From: a bacterium
GTDB taxonomy: Bacteria; Myxococcota_A; Bradymonadia; UBA7976; UBA1532
NCBI GenBank assembly: GCA_030427205.1
Contig: JAUHXC010000032.1
Coordinates: 54,771 to 118,770 of the forward strand
DNA length: 64,000 nt
Direction of reading: 5' to 3'
Under the pieces are notes generated by a model. The model saw only the letters and a program-made list of their open reading frames with translations, was not told where the DNA came from and ran no database searches. This document shows positions 34,723-47,409 of the stretch, piece after piece (within the stretch, counting starts at the first letter, position 1; every line of letters begins with the position of its first letter). The position numbers were made by a program, and so were the translations under genes.

Positions 34723-37239
34723 ATGTCCCAGCCGTTCGATCCGACCCCCGCCGTCGCCGCCGAGACCGGCCTTCCCAAGAGCGGCATCGCCGCGGTGATC
34801 CGCCTGCTGGCCGACGGCAATACCGTGCCGTTCATCGCCCGCTACCGGAAGGAGGCCACCGGCAACCTCGACGAGGTGCAGATCCGCGACATCCAGGACA
34901 AGGCGGCCTATCTGCGCGAGATGCACGATCGGCGGCAGACCATCCTGGCGACCATCGACGAGCAGGGCCAGCTGACCGACGCTTTGCGCAAGCGTATCGA
35001 CGCCTGCACCACCAAGGCCGAGCTGGAAGACCTCTACCTGCCCTTCAAGCCCAAGCGGCGCACCAAGGCCACCATCGCCCGCGAGCGCGGCCTGGAGCCG
35101 CTGGCGACGCGGATCCTCGCCCAGCCGCGGGACGGCGATCCGCGGCGGGAGGCGGCGGCCTTCGTCGATCCGGCGCGAGAGGTGCCCGACGTCGACGCGG
35201 CCCTCGAAGGCGCGCGCAACATCGTCGCCGAGGCCGTCGTCGAGAACGCGGACGTGCGGGCGGTGGTCCGCGAGGCGTTCCGCGAGCATGGCGTGCTCGT
35301 GGCGGAGGCCACCGCCGAGGCCCGCGAGAAGCGCACCCGCTTCGAGCAGTACTACGACTATCGCGAGCCGGTGAAGCGGGTGCCCTCCCATCGCTACCTG
35401 GCGGTGCGCCGCGGCGAGCGGGAGACCATGCTGCGGGTCTCGGTCGACGTGGAGCTCGAGCGGCTGTACCCGCGCATCGAGGGCCTGATGGGCCTCGATC
35501 GGCGCTCGCCCTTCGCCGGCCAGCTGAGCGAAGCGGTGCAATACGCCACCAGGCGTCGCATCGCGCCCAGCGTCGAGACCGACGTGCGGGTCGAGATGAA
35601 GCTGGCCGCCGACCGCGACGCAGTGGAGATCTTCGCCCGCAACCTGCGCGAGCTGCTGCTCGCCTCGCCCCTCGGCGGCAAGGCGGTCATCGGCATCGAC
35701 CCGGGCCTGCGCACCGGCTGCAAGACCGTGGCCCTCGACGCGACCGGCCGGCTGCTGACCCATACGGTGATCTTCCCCGGCCGCAACCCGGGCAAAGACG
35801 CCGAGGCCGCCGCCACGCTCGCGCGGCTGGTGAAGCAGCATCGGCCCGACGCGGTCGCGGTGGGCAACGGCACCGGCGGGCGGGAGACCGAGCGCTTCGC
35901 CAAGAAGGCCCTGCGCGACGCGGGGATCGAGGTGATGGTGGTCTCGGTCAACGAGGCGGGGGCCAGCGTCTACAGCGCCAGCGACATCGCCCGCGAAGAG
36001 TTCCCCGATCACGACCTGACGGTGCGCGGCGCGGTCTCGATCGGCCGGCGCCTGCAGGATCCGCTCGCCGAGCTGGTGAAGATCGACCCCAAGTCGATCG
36101 GCGTCGGCCAGTACCAGCACGACGTGCACCAGCCGATGCTGCAGCGCAAGCTGGACGAGGTCGTCGAGAGCTGCGTGAACCACGTCGGGGTCGACCTCAA
36201 TACCGCCTCGGCGCCGCTGCTGGCCCAGGTGGCGGGCATCGGGCCCTCGCTGTCGAAGAAGATCATCGCCCATCGCGATCAGCAGGGCCGGTTCTCGCGG
36301 CGCGGCGAGCTGCTCGCCGTCTCGGGGCTCGGCCCGCGGACCTACGAGCAATGCGCCGGCTTCTTGCGTATTCCGGGCGGGACCGATCCGCTCGACGCCT
36401 CGGCGGTGCACCCCGAGCGCTACGATCTGGTGCAGCGCATGGCGCGCGATCTGGGCGTCGACGTGGGGCGGCTGGTGGGTGATCCGGCCCTGGCCGATCG
36501 CATCGAGCTGGCGCGCTACGTCGGCGGTGACGTGGGCCGGCCGACGCTGGAAGACATCATCGCCGAGCTCAAGAAGCCGGGGCGCGACCCGCGCAGCACC
36601 TTCGATCCGCCGAAGTTCCGCGACGACGTCGAGACGCTCGACGATCTGCGCGAGGGCATGGTGCTCGAGGGCGTGGTGACCAACGTCACCGCGTTCGGGG
36701 CCTTCGTCGACATCGGCGTGCATCAGGACGGGCTGGTGCACATCTCGCAACTCGCCGATCGGTTCGTGAAGGACCCGGCGGAGGTGGTGGCGCCGGGCGA
36801 TCGGCTGAAGGTGCGGGTGCTGTCGGTGGATCTGGAGCGCAAGCGTATCGGCCTCAGCGCGCGCATGAGCGCCGAGCCGGGCGAGAAGAGCGCCGACGGG
36901 CGGGGCGAGAGCCGGAGCGGTCGGGACGCCGGGCGCAGTGGCGGTCAGCGACGGGGCGGGCAGCGCTCGGGCGGCCAGCAGCGAGGCGGCCAGCGTTCGG
37001 GCGGTCAGCGTTCGGGCGGCCAGCAACGGGGTGGGCAGCGCTCGGGCGGCCAGCAACGGGGTGGGCAGCGCTCGGGCGGCCAGCGCTCGGGCGGCCAGCG
37101 CTCGGGCGGACGCCGCGACGATACGCGTGGCGCGCGGACCGACGCACGACGGGGCGACAAGCGGCGCGACGATCGCGCGGGCAAGAGCGACGGCGGATTC
37201 CGGCACAACCCGTTCGCCGATCTGCTCAAGGATCGCTGA
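34723..37239 (+). CDS. tex: Tex family transcription accessory/RNA-binding protein with RG-rich tail
   Basis: 838 residues. Tex domains appear in order: N-terminal helical part with NTVPFIARYRKEATGNLDE, a YqgF/RNaseH-like domain at about 320-460 (AVIGIDPGLRTGCKTVALD), helix-hairpin-helix units (VAGIGPSLSKKIIAHRD), and an S1 RNA-binding domain at about 640-715 (VVTNVTAFGAFVDIGVHQDG). The last ~110 residues are an unusual low-complexity extension of GGQRSGGQQRGG repeats ending in a basic tail. It probably stabilises RNA polymerase or RNA; the extension may add RNA binding. Confidence 0.94.
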   Translation: MSQPFDPTPAVAAETGLPKSGIAAVIRLLADGNTVPFIARYRKEATGNLDEVQIRDIQDKAAYLREMHDRRQTILATIDEQGQLTDALRKRIDACTTKAELEDLYLPFKPKRRTKATIARERGLEPLATRILAQPRDGDPRREAAAFVDPAREVPDVDAALEGARNIVAEAVVENADVRAVVREAFREHGVLVAEATAEAREKRTRFEQYYDYREPVKRVPSHRYLAVRRGERETMLRVSVDVELERLYPRIEGLMGLDRRSPFAGQLSEAVQYATRRRIAPSVETDVRVEMKLAADRDAVEIFARNLRELLLASPLGGKAVIGIDPGLRTGCKTVALDATGRLLTHTVIFPGRNPGKDAEAAATLARLVKQHRPDAVAVGNGTGGRETERFAKKALRDAGIEVMVVSVNEAGASVYSASDIAREEFPDHDLTVRGAVSIGRRLQDPLAELVKIDPKSIGVGQYQHDVHQPMLQRKLDEVVESCVNHVGVDLNTASAPLLAQVAGIGPSLSKKIIAHRDQQGRFSRRGELLAVSGLGPRTYEQCAGFLRIPGGTDPLDASAVHPERYDLVQRMARDLGVDVGRLVGDPALADRIELARYVGGDVGRPTLEDIIAELKKPGRDPRSTFDPPKFRDDVETLDDLREGMVLEGVVTNVTAFGAFVDIGVHQDGLVHISQLADRFVKDPAEVVAPGDRLKVRVLSVDLERKRIGLSARMSAEPGEKSADGRGESRSGRDAGRSGGQRRGGQRSGGQQRGGQRSGGQRSGGQQRGGQRSGGQQRGGQRSGGQRSGGQRSGGRRDDTRGARTDARRGDKRRDDRAGKSDGGFRHNPFADLLKDR
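36938..37112. repeat. Tandem repeat in tex coding for Gly/Gln/Arg/Ser
   Basis: Imperfect units of the type CAGCGCTCGGGCGGC and CAGCAACGGGGTGGG, repeated about ten times and encoding QRSGG/QQRGG blocks. The unit of 15 bp preserves the frame. Confidence 0.85.
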
Positions 37240-37416
37240 GCGTCGGGCCGACCCGCCACGCCGCCGTGCCGTCGGGGCACGGGTGTGGTGTCGATTCACG
37301 GCGCCGGCGACGTCCCGCGCGCCTCCTGAGGCCCGCCCGCACGCCAATTCGGCGTTTATTCAAAGAATTCTGCAGAATCGACCGAAGCGGCACGGGGGTT
37401 GCCTGACCGGCGGGTC

Positions 37417-40400
37417 ATGCAGAACCCGATCCCCCACGAAACGACGCCCTGTCCGGCCTGCGCTTCGGCGCCCGCCAGCACCGCGGCGTGCTTCGCCTGT
37501 GGACGCATCGCCGCCGAGCGACGCAGCCCGCGGGCCCTGCAGCTCGCGGCCGTCGATGGGCTGGTGCTCGACCTCGGCCGCCGTCCGTATCTGCCCGACG
37601 ACCTGCGCCAGGAGCTGCTGGGCCGCCTGGAGCAGGCCCGGGCGGTCCTGCGCCCGGCGATCGCCAAGATCGTCCGGCCGCTGCCCGTCGCCCGTGCCGT
37701 GGCCGGGGCCGACTTCGGCGCCGCCGACAAGCCGTTCGTGCCCGCGCCCGATCGGATCGCCGCCGCCCGACAGGCCGCCCGCGCGGTCGCGCCCATCCCG
37801 CAGCCGGTCACGGCCGGCGAAGACGTAACCGCCGACGCGCCCGCCGACGCGCGGGCCAGCGCCCCGCCGCGGTCGATCCTGCCCGACTGGCTGAGCCGAT
37901 TGGGCCCGGCCGCCGCCGAGAACCTGATGTACCTGCTGGGCGGGTTCCTGGTGGTCGCCGGCGCCATCTACTTCGCGAGCACCGCGTGGACCACGATGAC
38001 CGGCACCCAGCGCCTGCTGCTGCTCGACGGCGGCCTGCTGGGCCTGGGCGGATTGCTCGTGGGGGTCGGTCGCCTGCTGACCCGCAGGTTCGCCCATGAG
38101 AGCGCCGGCCGGCGGATCCGAGGCATCACGGCGCATATCGCCGCGGGCCTGGGCCCGCTGGCGGCCATCATCGCCGGCCGCGCGGCCCTGGATGCGCCGC
38201 TGCTCGGTCTCGCCGCCCTGGCCGCCGTCACCGCCGCCACCGTCGGTGCCCGTCGACTGGCCGATGGACCGGGGCAGCTCCGATCGGCCGCGACCGCGCA
38301 GGGCGTCACGCTGCTCGCGGCCGCGGCGCCGCTGGTCGCCGCCTGGCCCATCGCGGGCGCCTTGCTCGGCGGCCTGCTCACCGGCGTCGCCGCCCGCTCC
38401 GGCTTGCGGTCGCCCCGGGGCAGCGACCTGGGCCACGTCGCGGGCGCCGCGTTCGCCCTGGCGGCCCACCTCATCCTGTGCACCGGGGCCTTCGGCGCGG
38501 GCACGGTGACCCTGGCGGCGCTCGCTGCGGGCCTGGTGCTGCACGTCGAGAGCCGCGCGGGGCGGCTGGCGGTGCTGGCCCTGGGGCTGGTGGCGCTCGG
38601 CCCGGCATTCACCCTGCCCGAGCTGCTGCCGGTGGTGGGCGCCCTGGCCACCTGGACCGCTGCCCGGGTCGCCCTCGATCTCGACCGGGCGCCGCTGCTC
38701 GGCCTGCCCCTGGCCACGTCGCTGCTGACCTACGTCACCGCCCGCGAGCCGCTGCGCGACCTCGTCTTCCAGCTGAAGGCGGCGTTCAGCGCGTCGATGG
38801 GCTATGGCGACGCCCCGCTGCCCCTGGCGTGGTACGGCGTGACCTGCCTGCCCTACGTGCTGGCGCTCGCCTGGGTGACGCACCGCCTGCGCGACCGCCC
38901 GTCGATGGCGCGGATGAGCACCGGCTGGCTGCTGCTGGTGACGCTGGGCCTGTGCGCCCTGTCGGTGGTGTCGTACGACCCGCGGGCCCCGATGGCGGTG
39001 CTCGCGGCCGACGGCCTGGCGCTGTTGGTCATCGGCCTCGGGCTGCGTCAGCGGATCTTCGTGGTGCTGGCGCCGCTGGCGCTCATGGGCTCGGCGCTGG
39101 CCGCGTCGTTCTGGCTCGGGTCGAGCCCGGCGGGCAGCTTGCTGCTTATGGAAGTGCTGGTCGGTGTCGCCGTGCTCGCGGCGCTGCCCATCGCCCGCCC
39201 CCGCGAGCTGCACCGGCCGCTGCTGTGGACGGCGGGCCTGCCGCTGCTCGCCGTCGGTTTGGCGCTGGTGCCCTTCGAGAGCGGCGCCCTGTTGCTGCCG
39301 GCGCTGGCCGTGCTGGTCGCCGGCACGCTGCTGCGCGCGCATCACACCGGCAACCCCATCTGGATCGGCGCCGCTGCGGCCCTGCTGGTCGGCCTCGTGC
39401 CGCCGACGCTGGCGTTGCTGGGCGTCGCAGAACGCCACGAGCTGTGGATCGGCGGGCTGGCCCTGGTGGCGCTGGCCGAGGGCACCCGCCGGCTGCGCCG
39501 CCGTCCGCGGCGGGCCCATGGCGCCCGGATGGCGCTGCCGTTGACCATGACCATGGCCCTGGGCTGGCTCGCCGCGGGGCTGAACGATGTGCCGCCGCCG
39601 ATGACCGGCCTGGCGTTGACGCTGCTGTGGGCCCACGCCGCGTGGCGCCTGCGGGTCGCCGAGGCTGCGCCGGTGGCCGTCCTGCTGGCGGCCGCCACCG
39701 CGGCCTGGGCCGCGTCCGTCGCCTCGATGGGGCCACAGTTCGGGGAGCCACAGTTCTGGGGGCCGCTCGCGGCCGCCGCCGTCGGGCTCACCGCGACTCT
39801 GCTCGCTCGCCGAAACACCCCCTGGCTCCGCCGTATCCGCGCGGGCCTCGTCGAAGCAGGGATCGGCGCGCTCCTGCTGGCCGGCATCGCGGCCTTCGAC
39901 GGCGCGCTGCGCGGCGACCCGCTGGGCGCACTGATCGTGCTGGGCCTCCTGCTGGCGGCCTGCCTGCTGGCGCCGACGACCCGCGCGACGCGCACCGTGC
40001 ATCGGCTCGGCCTGCTGGTGCCCATCGCCGCGGCCATCGCCACCGGCGACCTGCACCACGCGCTGATCGCGCCGCTGCTCTACGCCGGCCTGGCCGGCTT
40101 CCGCCGAGTCGGCCGCCCGCTCCTGCCCCAGGCCGACCGCTCGGCGGCAGGGCTGCTCCTCGGCAGCGCCGCGCTCCTGGGCCCGGCGCTGGTCGTACAC
40201 GGGCTGTTCGATGCCCCGATCGAGGCCTGCGTGGCCGCGGCGCTGCTCATCGCGCTCTCGGCCACGGCCCTGCGCCGCCACCCCCGCGCCGCCACCGCGG
40301 TCATCACCGTCCTGGCCGCGCTGACCCTGTGGGGGCCGGCGGTGCTCGCGCTCGGCTGGGTCCGTATCGACGACGTCCCGCTGCTGTGGCCGGCGACCGG

Positions 40401-42021
40401 CCTGCTCCTGGCGGTCGGCGCCCATCACGTCGGCCTGCATCGCGGCACCGCCCGCGCGGTGGCCGGGCTCATCGCCATCGGCACCGGCGCCGCGCTCTTG
40501 CCGTGGGTCACCCACGGCGTCGTGGGCCTGAGCCATCCCCTGCCCCATGGGCTCGACCCGCTGCACACCACGATCTACGCCGGCCTCTGGGGCGCCACTA
40601 CGCTCGCGATTCTGCCCGCGCGCCTGCGCCGCCCCGCCGCCGGGCTCGTCGCGATTCCGCTGGTGGTGCTGTGGCCCGTGCTCAGCGGTCTCATCGCGCC
40701 GGGCGCCGCGCCGGCCCTCGAGCTGGCCCTGCTCGCGCTGGCCGTCGGCGGGCGTTCGGTGAGCCTGGTGCTCGCCACGTTGGCCCTGCTCGCCACCGGC
40801 CACCCACGCAGCCTGCTCTTCGCCATCACCCTCACGGCCTTGACGGCGCTGCCGCTGCGCGCGGCCGGGCGGCGCGACCGCGCCCTCGGCGTCGAGTTGA
40901 CGGTCTACGCGCTCTTCGCCGCGGCGACGGCGTGGCTCATCGCGCTGGTGCCGTCCAGCGGCCGTGGCCCGGCCGAGATTCTGCCCATCATCGGATGCAT
41001 CGCCGCCGCGCTGGCGGCCGCAGTCCACGGCGCGGGTCAGCGAGTCTTCGAACGCCTCGGGCTCGATCACACGTCCAGCGGCCGGTCGCTGCGCCGCCCG
41101 GTTCTGATCCTGGGGGCCATCGCCCTCGCGACGATCACCGTCAACATCGGGCTGATGGTCCCCACGATCGCCCCCGACATCGTGCTCGGCGGCGGACTGC
41201 TCGCGCTCACGCTGCTCTTCGCCTGCGCGGTTCATCACGCCCGACGGGCCCAGAGCCGGACGGCGGTGGACGCGGCGCTGCTCATGGTGGCGCTGGGGCA
41301 CCTCTTCCTGGCCGCCCGCAGCCCGTGGCTCGCGCCGCTCGATGGCATGCACCTGCTGCTCTGGGCCGCCGCGGCGCCGGTGCTGCGCGTCTTCGGCGGC
41401 GTGACCGAGCTGAGCGTGCGCCTGCGCAGCCGGGCGTTGCTGCTGCCGATCCCCGCGCTGGTCGTGACCCTGCCCGACCACGCCGACAGCGCGATCGCCC
41501 TGCTGCTCGCCGCCATCACCTGGGGGCTCGCCGCCCGCCAGTCGGGTCGGGCCGCCTTCACCTGGACCGGCCTGGCCCTGCTGCTCGCGTCCGCCTGCCG
41601 GATGGGGCTGTCGATGGACATCATCGACCCCGCGTTCTACGGCCTGCCCGCCGGGCTGATGCTCATCGTCGGCGCGTGGCTCGAGCGCGAGACGCTCAGC
41701 GAGCGGGCGGTCGAGGCGCTGCAGGTCGCGGGCGTCATCATCGCCGATCTCTCGGTGGCGGTGCAGGTCGTACGCCTCGACGAGCCGGCCCACGCGCTGT
41801 TGCTCTTCGCCCTGGGCCTCGCCTCGGTGGCGATCGGCTGGGTGCGCAAGCGCGGTGATCTGATGCTGGTGGGCGCCATCGCGGTCGTCGTCGACGTGAC
41901 CCTGCACCTGCTGCGCACCGGCTTCGCCCGGGGCTTCCTGGCGGCGGCGCTGCTCGTGGGCGCCGGCGCGGTGGTGCTGATCGTCGCCGGCCACCATACC
42001 CGGCGGCGGGCGCGCACCTGA
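37417..42021 (+). CDS. Giant polytopic membrane protein with N-terminal Cys pairs
   Basis: 1534 residues from the ATG at 37417 (a TTG at 37399 is possible). The first residues contain CPACASAPASTAACFACG, a zinc-ribbon-like pair of CxxC motifs. After a cytoplasmic stretch of ~130 residues the rest consists almost only of Leu/Ala-rich hydrophobic helices, probably more than 40, with short basic loops. No transporter signature is visible. Large multi-spanning proteins with an N-terminal ribbon occur in Myxococcota and relatives; function is unknown. The next gene follows after 64 bases. Confidence 0.82.
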   Translation: MQNPIPHETTPCPACASAPASTAACFACGRIAAERRSPRALQLAAVDGLVLDLGRRPYLPDDLRQELLGRLEQARAVLRPAIAKIVRPLPVARAVAGADFGAADKPFVPAPDRIAAARQAARAVAPIPQPVTAGEDVTADAPADARASAPPRSILPDWLSRLGPAAAENLMYLLGGFLVVAGAIYFASTAWTTMTGTQRLLLLDGGLLGLGGLLVGVGRLLTRRFAHESAGRRIRGITAHIAAGLGPLAAIIAGRAALDAPLLGLAALAAVTAATVGARRLADGPGQLRSAATAQGVTLLAAAAPLVAAWPIAGALLGGLLTGVAARSGLRSPRGSDLGHVAGAAFALAAHLILCTGAFGAGTVTLAALAAGLVLHVESRAGRLAVLALGLVALGPAFTLPELLPVVGALATWTAARVALDLDRAPLLGLPLATSLLTYVTAREPLRDLVFQLKAAFSASMGYGDAPLPLAWYGVTCLPYVLALAWVTHRLRDRPSMARMSTGWLLLVTLGLCALSVVSYDPRAPMAVLAADGLALLVIGLGLRQRIFVVLAPLALMGSALAASFWLGSSPAGSLLLMEVLVGVAVLAALPIARPRELHRPLLWTAGLPLLAVGLALVPFESGALLLPALAVLVAGTLLRAHHTGNPIWIGAAAALLVGLVPPTLALLGVAERHELWIGGLALVALAEGTRRLRRRPRRAHGARMALPLTMTMALGWLAAGLNDVPPPMTGLALTLLWAHAAWRLRVAEAAPVAVLLAAATAAWAASVASMGPQFGEPQFWGPLAAAAVGLTATLLARRNTPWLRRIRAGLVEAGIGALLLAGIAAFDGALRGDPLGALIVLGLLLAACLLAPTTRATRTVHRLGLLVPIAAAIATGDLHHALIAPLLYAGLAGFRRVGRPLLPQADRSAAGLLLGSAALLGPALVVHGLFDAPIEACVAAALLIALSATALRRHPRAATAVITVLAALTLWGPAVLALGWVRIDDVPLLWPATGLLLAVGAHHVGLHRGTARAVAGLIAIGTGAALLPWVTHGVVGLSHPLPHGLDPLHTTIYAGLWGATTLAILPARLRRPAAGLVAIPLVVLWPVLSGLIAPGAAPALELALLALAVGGRSVSLVLATLALLATGHPRSLLFAITLTALTALPLRAAGRRDRALGVELTVYALFAAATAWLIALVPSSGRGPAEILPIIGCIAAALAAAVHGAGQRVFERLGLDHTSSGRSLRRPVLILGAIALATITVNIGLMVPTIAPDIVLGGGLLALTLLFACAVHHARRAQSRTAVDAALLMVALGHLFLAARSPWLAPLDGMHLLLWAAAAPVLRVFGGVTELSVRLRSRALLLPIPALVVTLPDHADSAIALLLAAITWGLAARQSGRAAFTWTGLALLLASACRMGLSMDIIDPAFYGLPAGLMLIVGAWLERETLSERAVEALQVAGVIIADLSVAVQVVRLDEPAHALLLFALGLASVAIGWVRKRGDLMLVGAIAVVVDVTLHLLRTGFARGFLAAALLVGAGAVVLIVAGHHTRRRART

Positions 42022-42085
42022 CCCCGGCGGCGGGCCAATCTCCGGCCGTCGGCAACCCGAGGCCGCGCTCGCGACTCTGACACCG

Positions 42086-43675
42086 GTGCGACACCTCGGT
42101 CTCATCGTTCTGCTGGCCGCCCTCGGTCTCGCCGTGTGGTGGGTCGGCGGGTCGGATCGACGCGCGGCGCTCGACGCCTGGCTCGCCCCCGAGCCGCCAC
42201 CGCCTCCGCCACGGCCGATACCCGGCACCGCCTTCACCCACGAGCTCATCGGCGAGCCGCGGGCGCGCTACGGCGCCGCGCCGTCGACCGCCGACGATCT
42301 GGCGTTCGCGCCGGTGATCCAGCGCGCCGGGCTGACCCCCGACCCCGCGTTGGGCCACGCCGCGCGCGAGCTGGCCGGCTTCTACGCCACCCACGGTCGC
42401 CTGGCCCCCGGCGAGGCGCTGGCGTTCCTGCTCGACGCCGCCGGCGCCCCGTATTGGGGCGTACGCCAGGCGGTGGTGGTGACCGCCAGGCCAGACGAGG
42501 GCCCGCTGTTCGAGGCGCTCGTCGGTCAGGCCGACCGCCGGGACGGCTGGCACGCGGGCGTGGGCGAAGCGGTGATCGGCGGCCGCCGCGGGCGGATCGT
42601 GCGGGCGGCGCTGATCGCGCGACCGGCGATGCGCCTCGATCCCGTGCCGCGCACGGCCGCGGAGGGCGATCGGGTGCGCGTGGCGGCGACGCTGCTGCCC
42701 GGCCACCGGCAGCCGACCGTCGTGGCGGCCGGGCCCGACGGCGCGCTGCTCGATCTGCCGGTCAACGAGGCGGGCCGCCGCTTCTCCACCGCCTTCGTCG
42801 CGACCCCGGGCACCTGGCAGGTCGAGCTGCTCGCCGACGGCCCCGCCGGTCCAACGCCGCTGGCGCAGCTCACCTTTCACGTCGACGAGCCATTGCCCGA
42901 TATCTACGACGGCGTATGGCCCACCGAGGCAGCGCCGCCCGATCCCCTCGGCCGGCTGGCCGATCTGCTCGCCGCCGATCGTGAGCTCGCCGGGCGGCCA
43001 CCGCTGCTGCGCGACCCGGGTCTCGACGCCATCGCCCAAGCCCACAGCGCCGAGATGCAGGCGCTGGACTACGTCGGGCACGTCTCGCCCAATACGGGTC
43101 AGATCGGCGATCGGCTGGGCGCGGCCCGCTATCGGGCGGGTATCTCGGGCGAGAACGTGGCGCTCAACCGCAGCTTGGAAGACGCGCAGGCCGGGCTGAT
43201 GCGCTCGCTCGGCCATCGACGCAACATCCTCAGCGATGACTTCACCCACGTCGGCTACGGCGCGGCGCGCGGCGAGGCGGGCTGGTACGTGACCCAGGTC
43301 TTCGCCCGGCCGGCGCCCGCCTTCGACGCCGACGGGGCCATCGCCGAGACGGTCGACGCCCTCACCGCGCGCATCGCCGAGGCCCGCCGCCAGCGGGGTA
43401 TGCCCGCGCTGACGCTCGACGCGCGCCTCGCGGACGCGGCGATGGCCGAGGCCCGCCGGGGCGACGCGTCACCGCGCAGCGCCGTCGACGCCGCCCACGC
43501 CCGCGGCGTCACCGGCGTGCTCAGCGGCTGGACGGCGGCCCTGCTCGATCCGCGACAGCTCGAGCTGCCCGAGGCGCTGCTCGGCGACGGGGTGAAGCGC
43601 CTGGGCATCGGCCTGCACCGCGATCCGGCGTGGGCCCTGCCCGATGTCCGGCTGGTGATCCTGGCGACCGACTGA
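42086..43675 (+). CDS. CAP (SCP/PR1)-domain protein, membrane-anchored
   Basis: 529 residues from a GTG. An N-terminal helix (about 6-22) anchors it, then a Pro-rich linker and a region of unknown fold (about 45-280, probably including an Ig-like part before DIYDGVW). A CAP domain (about 290-415) has AQAHSAEMQALDYVGHVSP, GENVALNR, GHRRNILSDDFTHVGYG. A degenerate second CAP-like half (about 425-529) starts RIAEARRQRGMPALTLDAR. CAP proteins bind lipids or act in adhesion; the role is unknown. Confidence 0.82.
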   Translation: MRHLGLIVLLAALGLAVWWVGGSDRRAALDAWLAPEPPPPPPRPIPGTAFTHELIGEPRARYGAAPSTADDLAFAPVIQRAGLTPDPALGHAARELAGFYATHGRLAPGEALAFLLDAAGAPYWGVRQAVVVTARPDEGPLFEALVGQADRRDGWHAGVGEAVIGGRRGRIVRAALIARPAMRLDPVPRTAAEGDRVRVAATLLPGHRQPTVVAAGPDGALLDLPVNEAGRRFSTAFVATPGTWQVELLADGPAGPTPLAQLTFHVDEPLPDIYDGVWPTEAAPPDPLGRLADLLAADRELAGRPPLLRDPGLDAIAQAHSAEMQALDYVGHVSPNTGQIGDRLGAARYRAGISGENVALNRSLEDAQAGLMRSLGHRRNILSDDFTHVGYGAARGEAGWYVTQVFARPAPAFDADGAIAETVDALTARIAEARRQRGMPALTLDARLADAAMAEARRGDASPRSAVDAAHARGVTGVLSGWTAALLDPRQLELPEALLGDGVKRLGIGLHRDPAWALPDVRLVILATD

Positions 43676-43698
43676 TCCGGGGCGCGCCCGCCGTCAGG

Positions 43699-47121
<3,423 letters not shown>

Positions 47122-47296
47122 CGCACACCTCATTTTTCGCCGACTCCCCCTGCTTGTGACGGAGAGCCTGGGTTCGAGGCAAGTTCGCTGACTTCGGTCA
47201 CCGTCCGCCGGGCAAAAATCCTAAGACACGGTAATTATTACAGTATCCCTCCAGGCGGATACGCCCTTCTACCTATCTCAACGCAAACTAAAATAG

Positions 47297-47325
47297 TTCA
47301 CAAAACGCAAAAACTCACTTAACAT
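47297..47325 (+). promoter_or_regulatory. Sigma-70-like promoter for the dihaem oxidoreductase gene
   Basis: TTCACA, a 17-base spacer and TAACAT lie in an AT-rich stretch. Transcription would begin about 47332, exactly at the first base of the leader hairpin. The neighbouring sequence between 47211 and 47335 is strongly AT-rich relative to the window. Confidence 0.6.
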
Positions 47326-47332
47326 ACAAAAA

Positions 47333-47387
47333 GATTCGCTGGCGGCTGCCCATAGAGACGGGGGAAGCCGACGCGCACCAGCGAATC
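47333..47387 (+). promoter_or_regulatory. Structured 5' leader hairpin
   Basis: GATTCGCTGG (47333-47342) pairs perfectly with CCAGCGAATC (47378-47387). Inside, CGGCT (47343-47347) pairs with AGCCG (47366-47370). The element ends 22 bases before the ATG at 47410, just in front of the ribosome site CGGAGGAGGA, so alternative folds could expose or hide it. Not a riboswitch class I recognise. Confidence 0.55.
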
Positions 47388-47409
47388 ACACTTATCGGAG
47401 GAGGAACCC

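Noticed and set aside
37360..42249. 1629-residue minus-strand ORF opposite the giant membrane protein
   Set aside because: Gln/Gly/Arg-rich antisense translation; the plus frame shows regular transmembrane helices.
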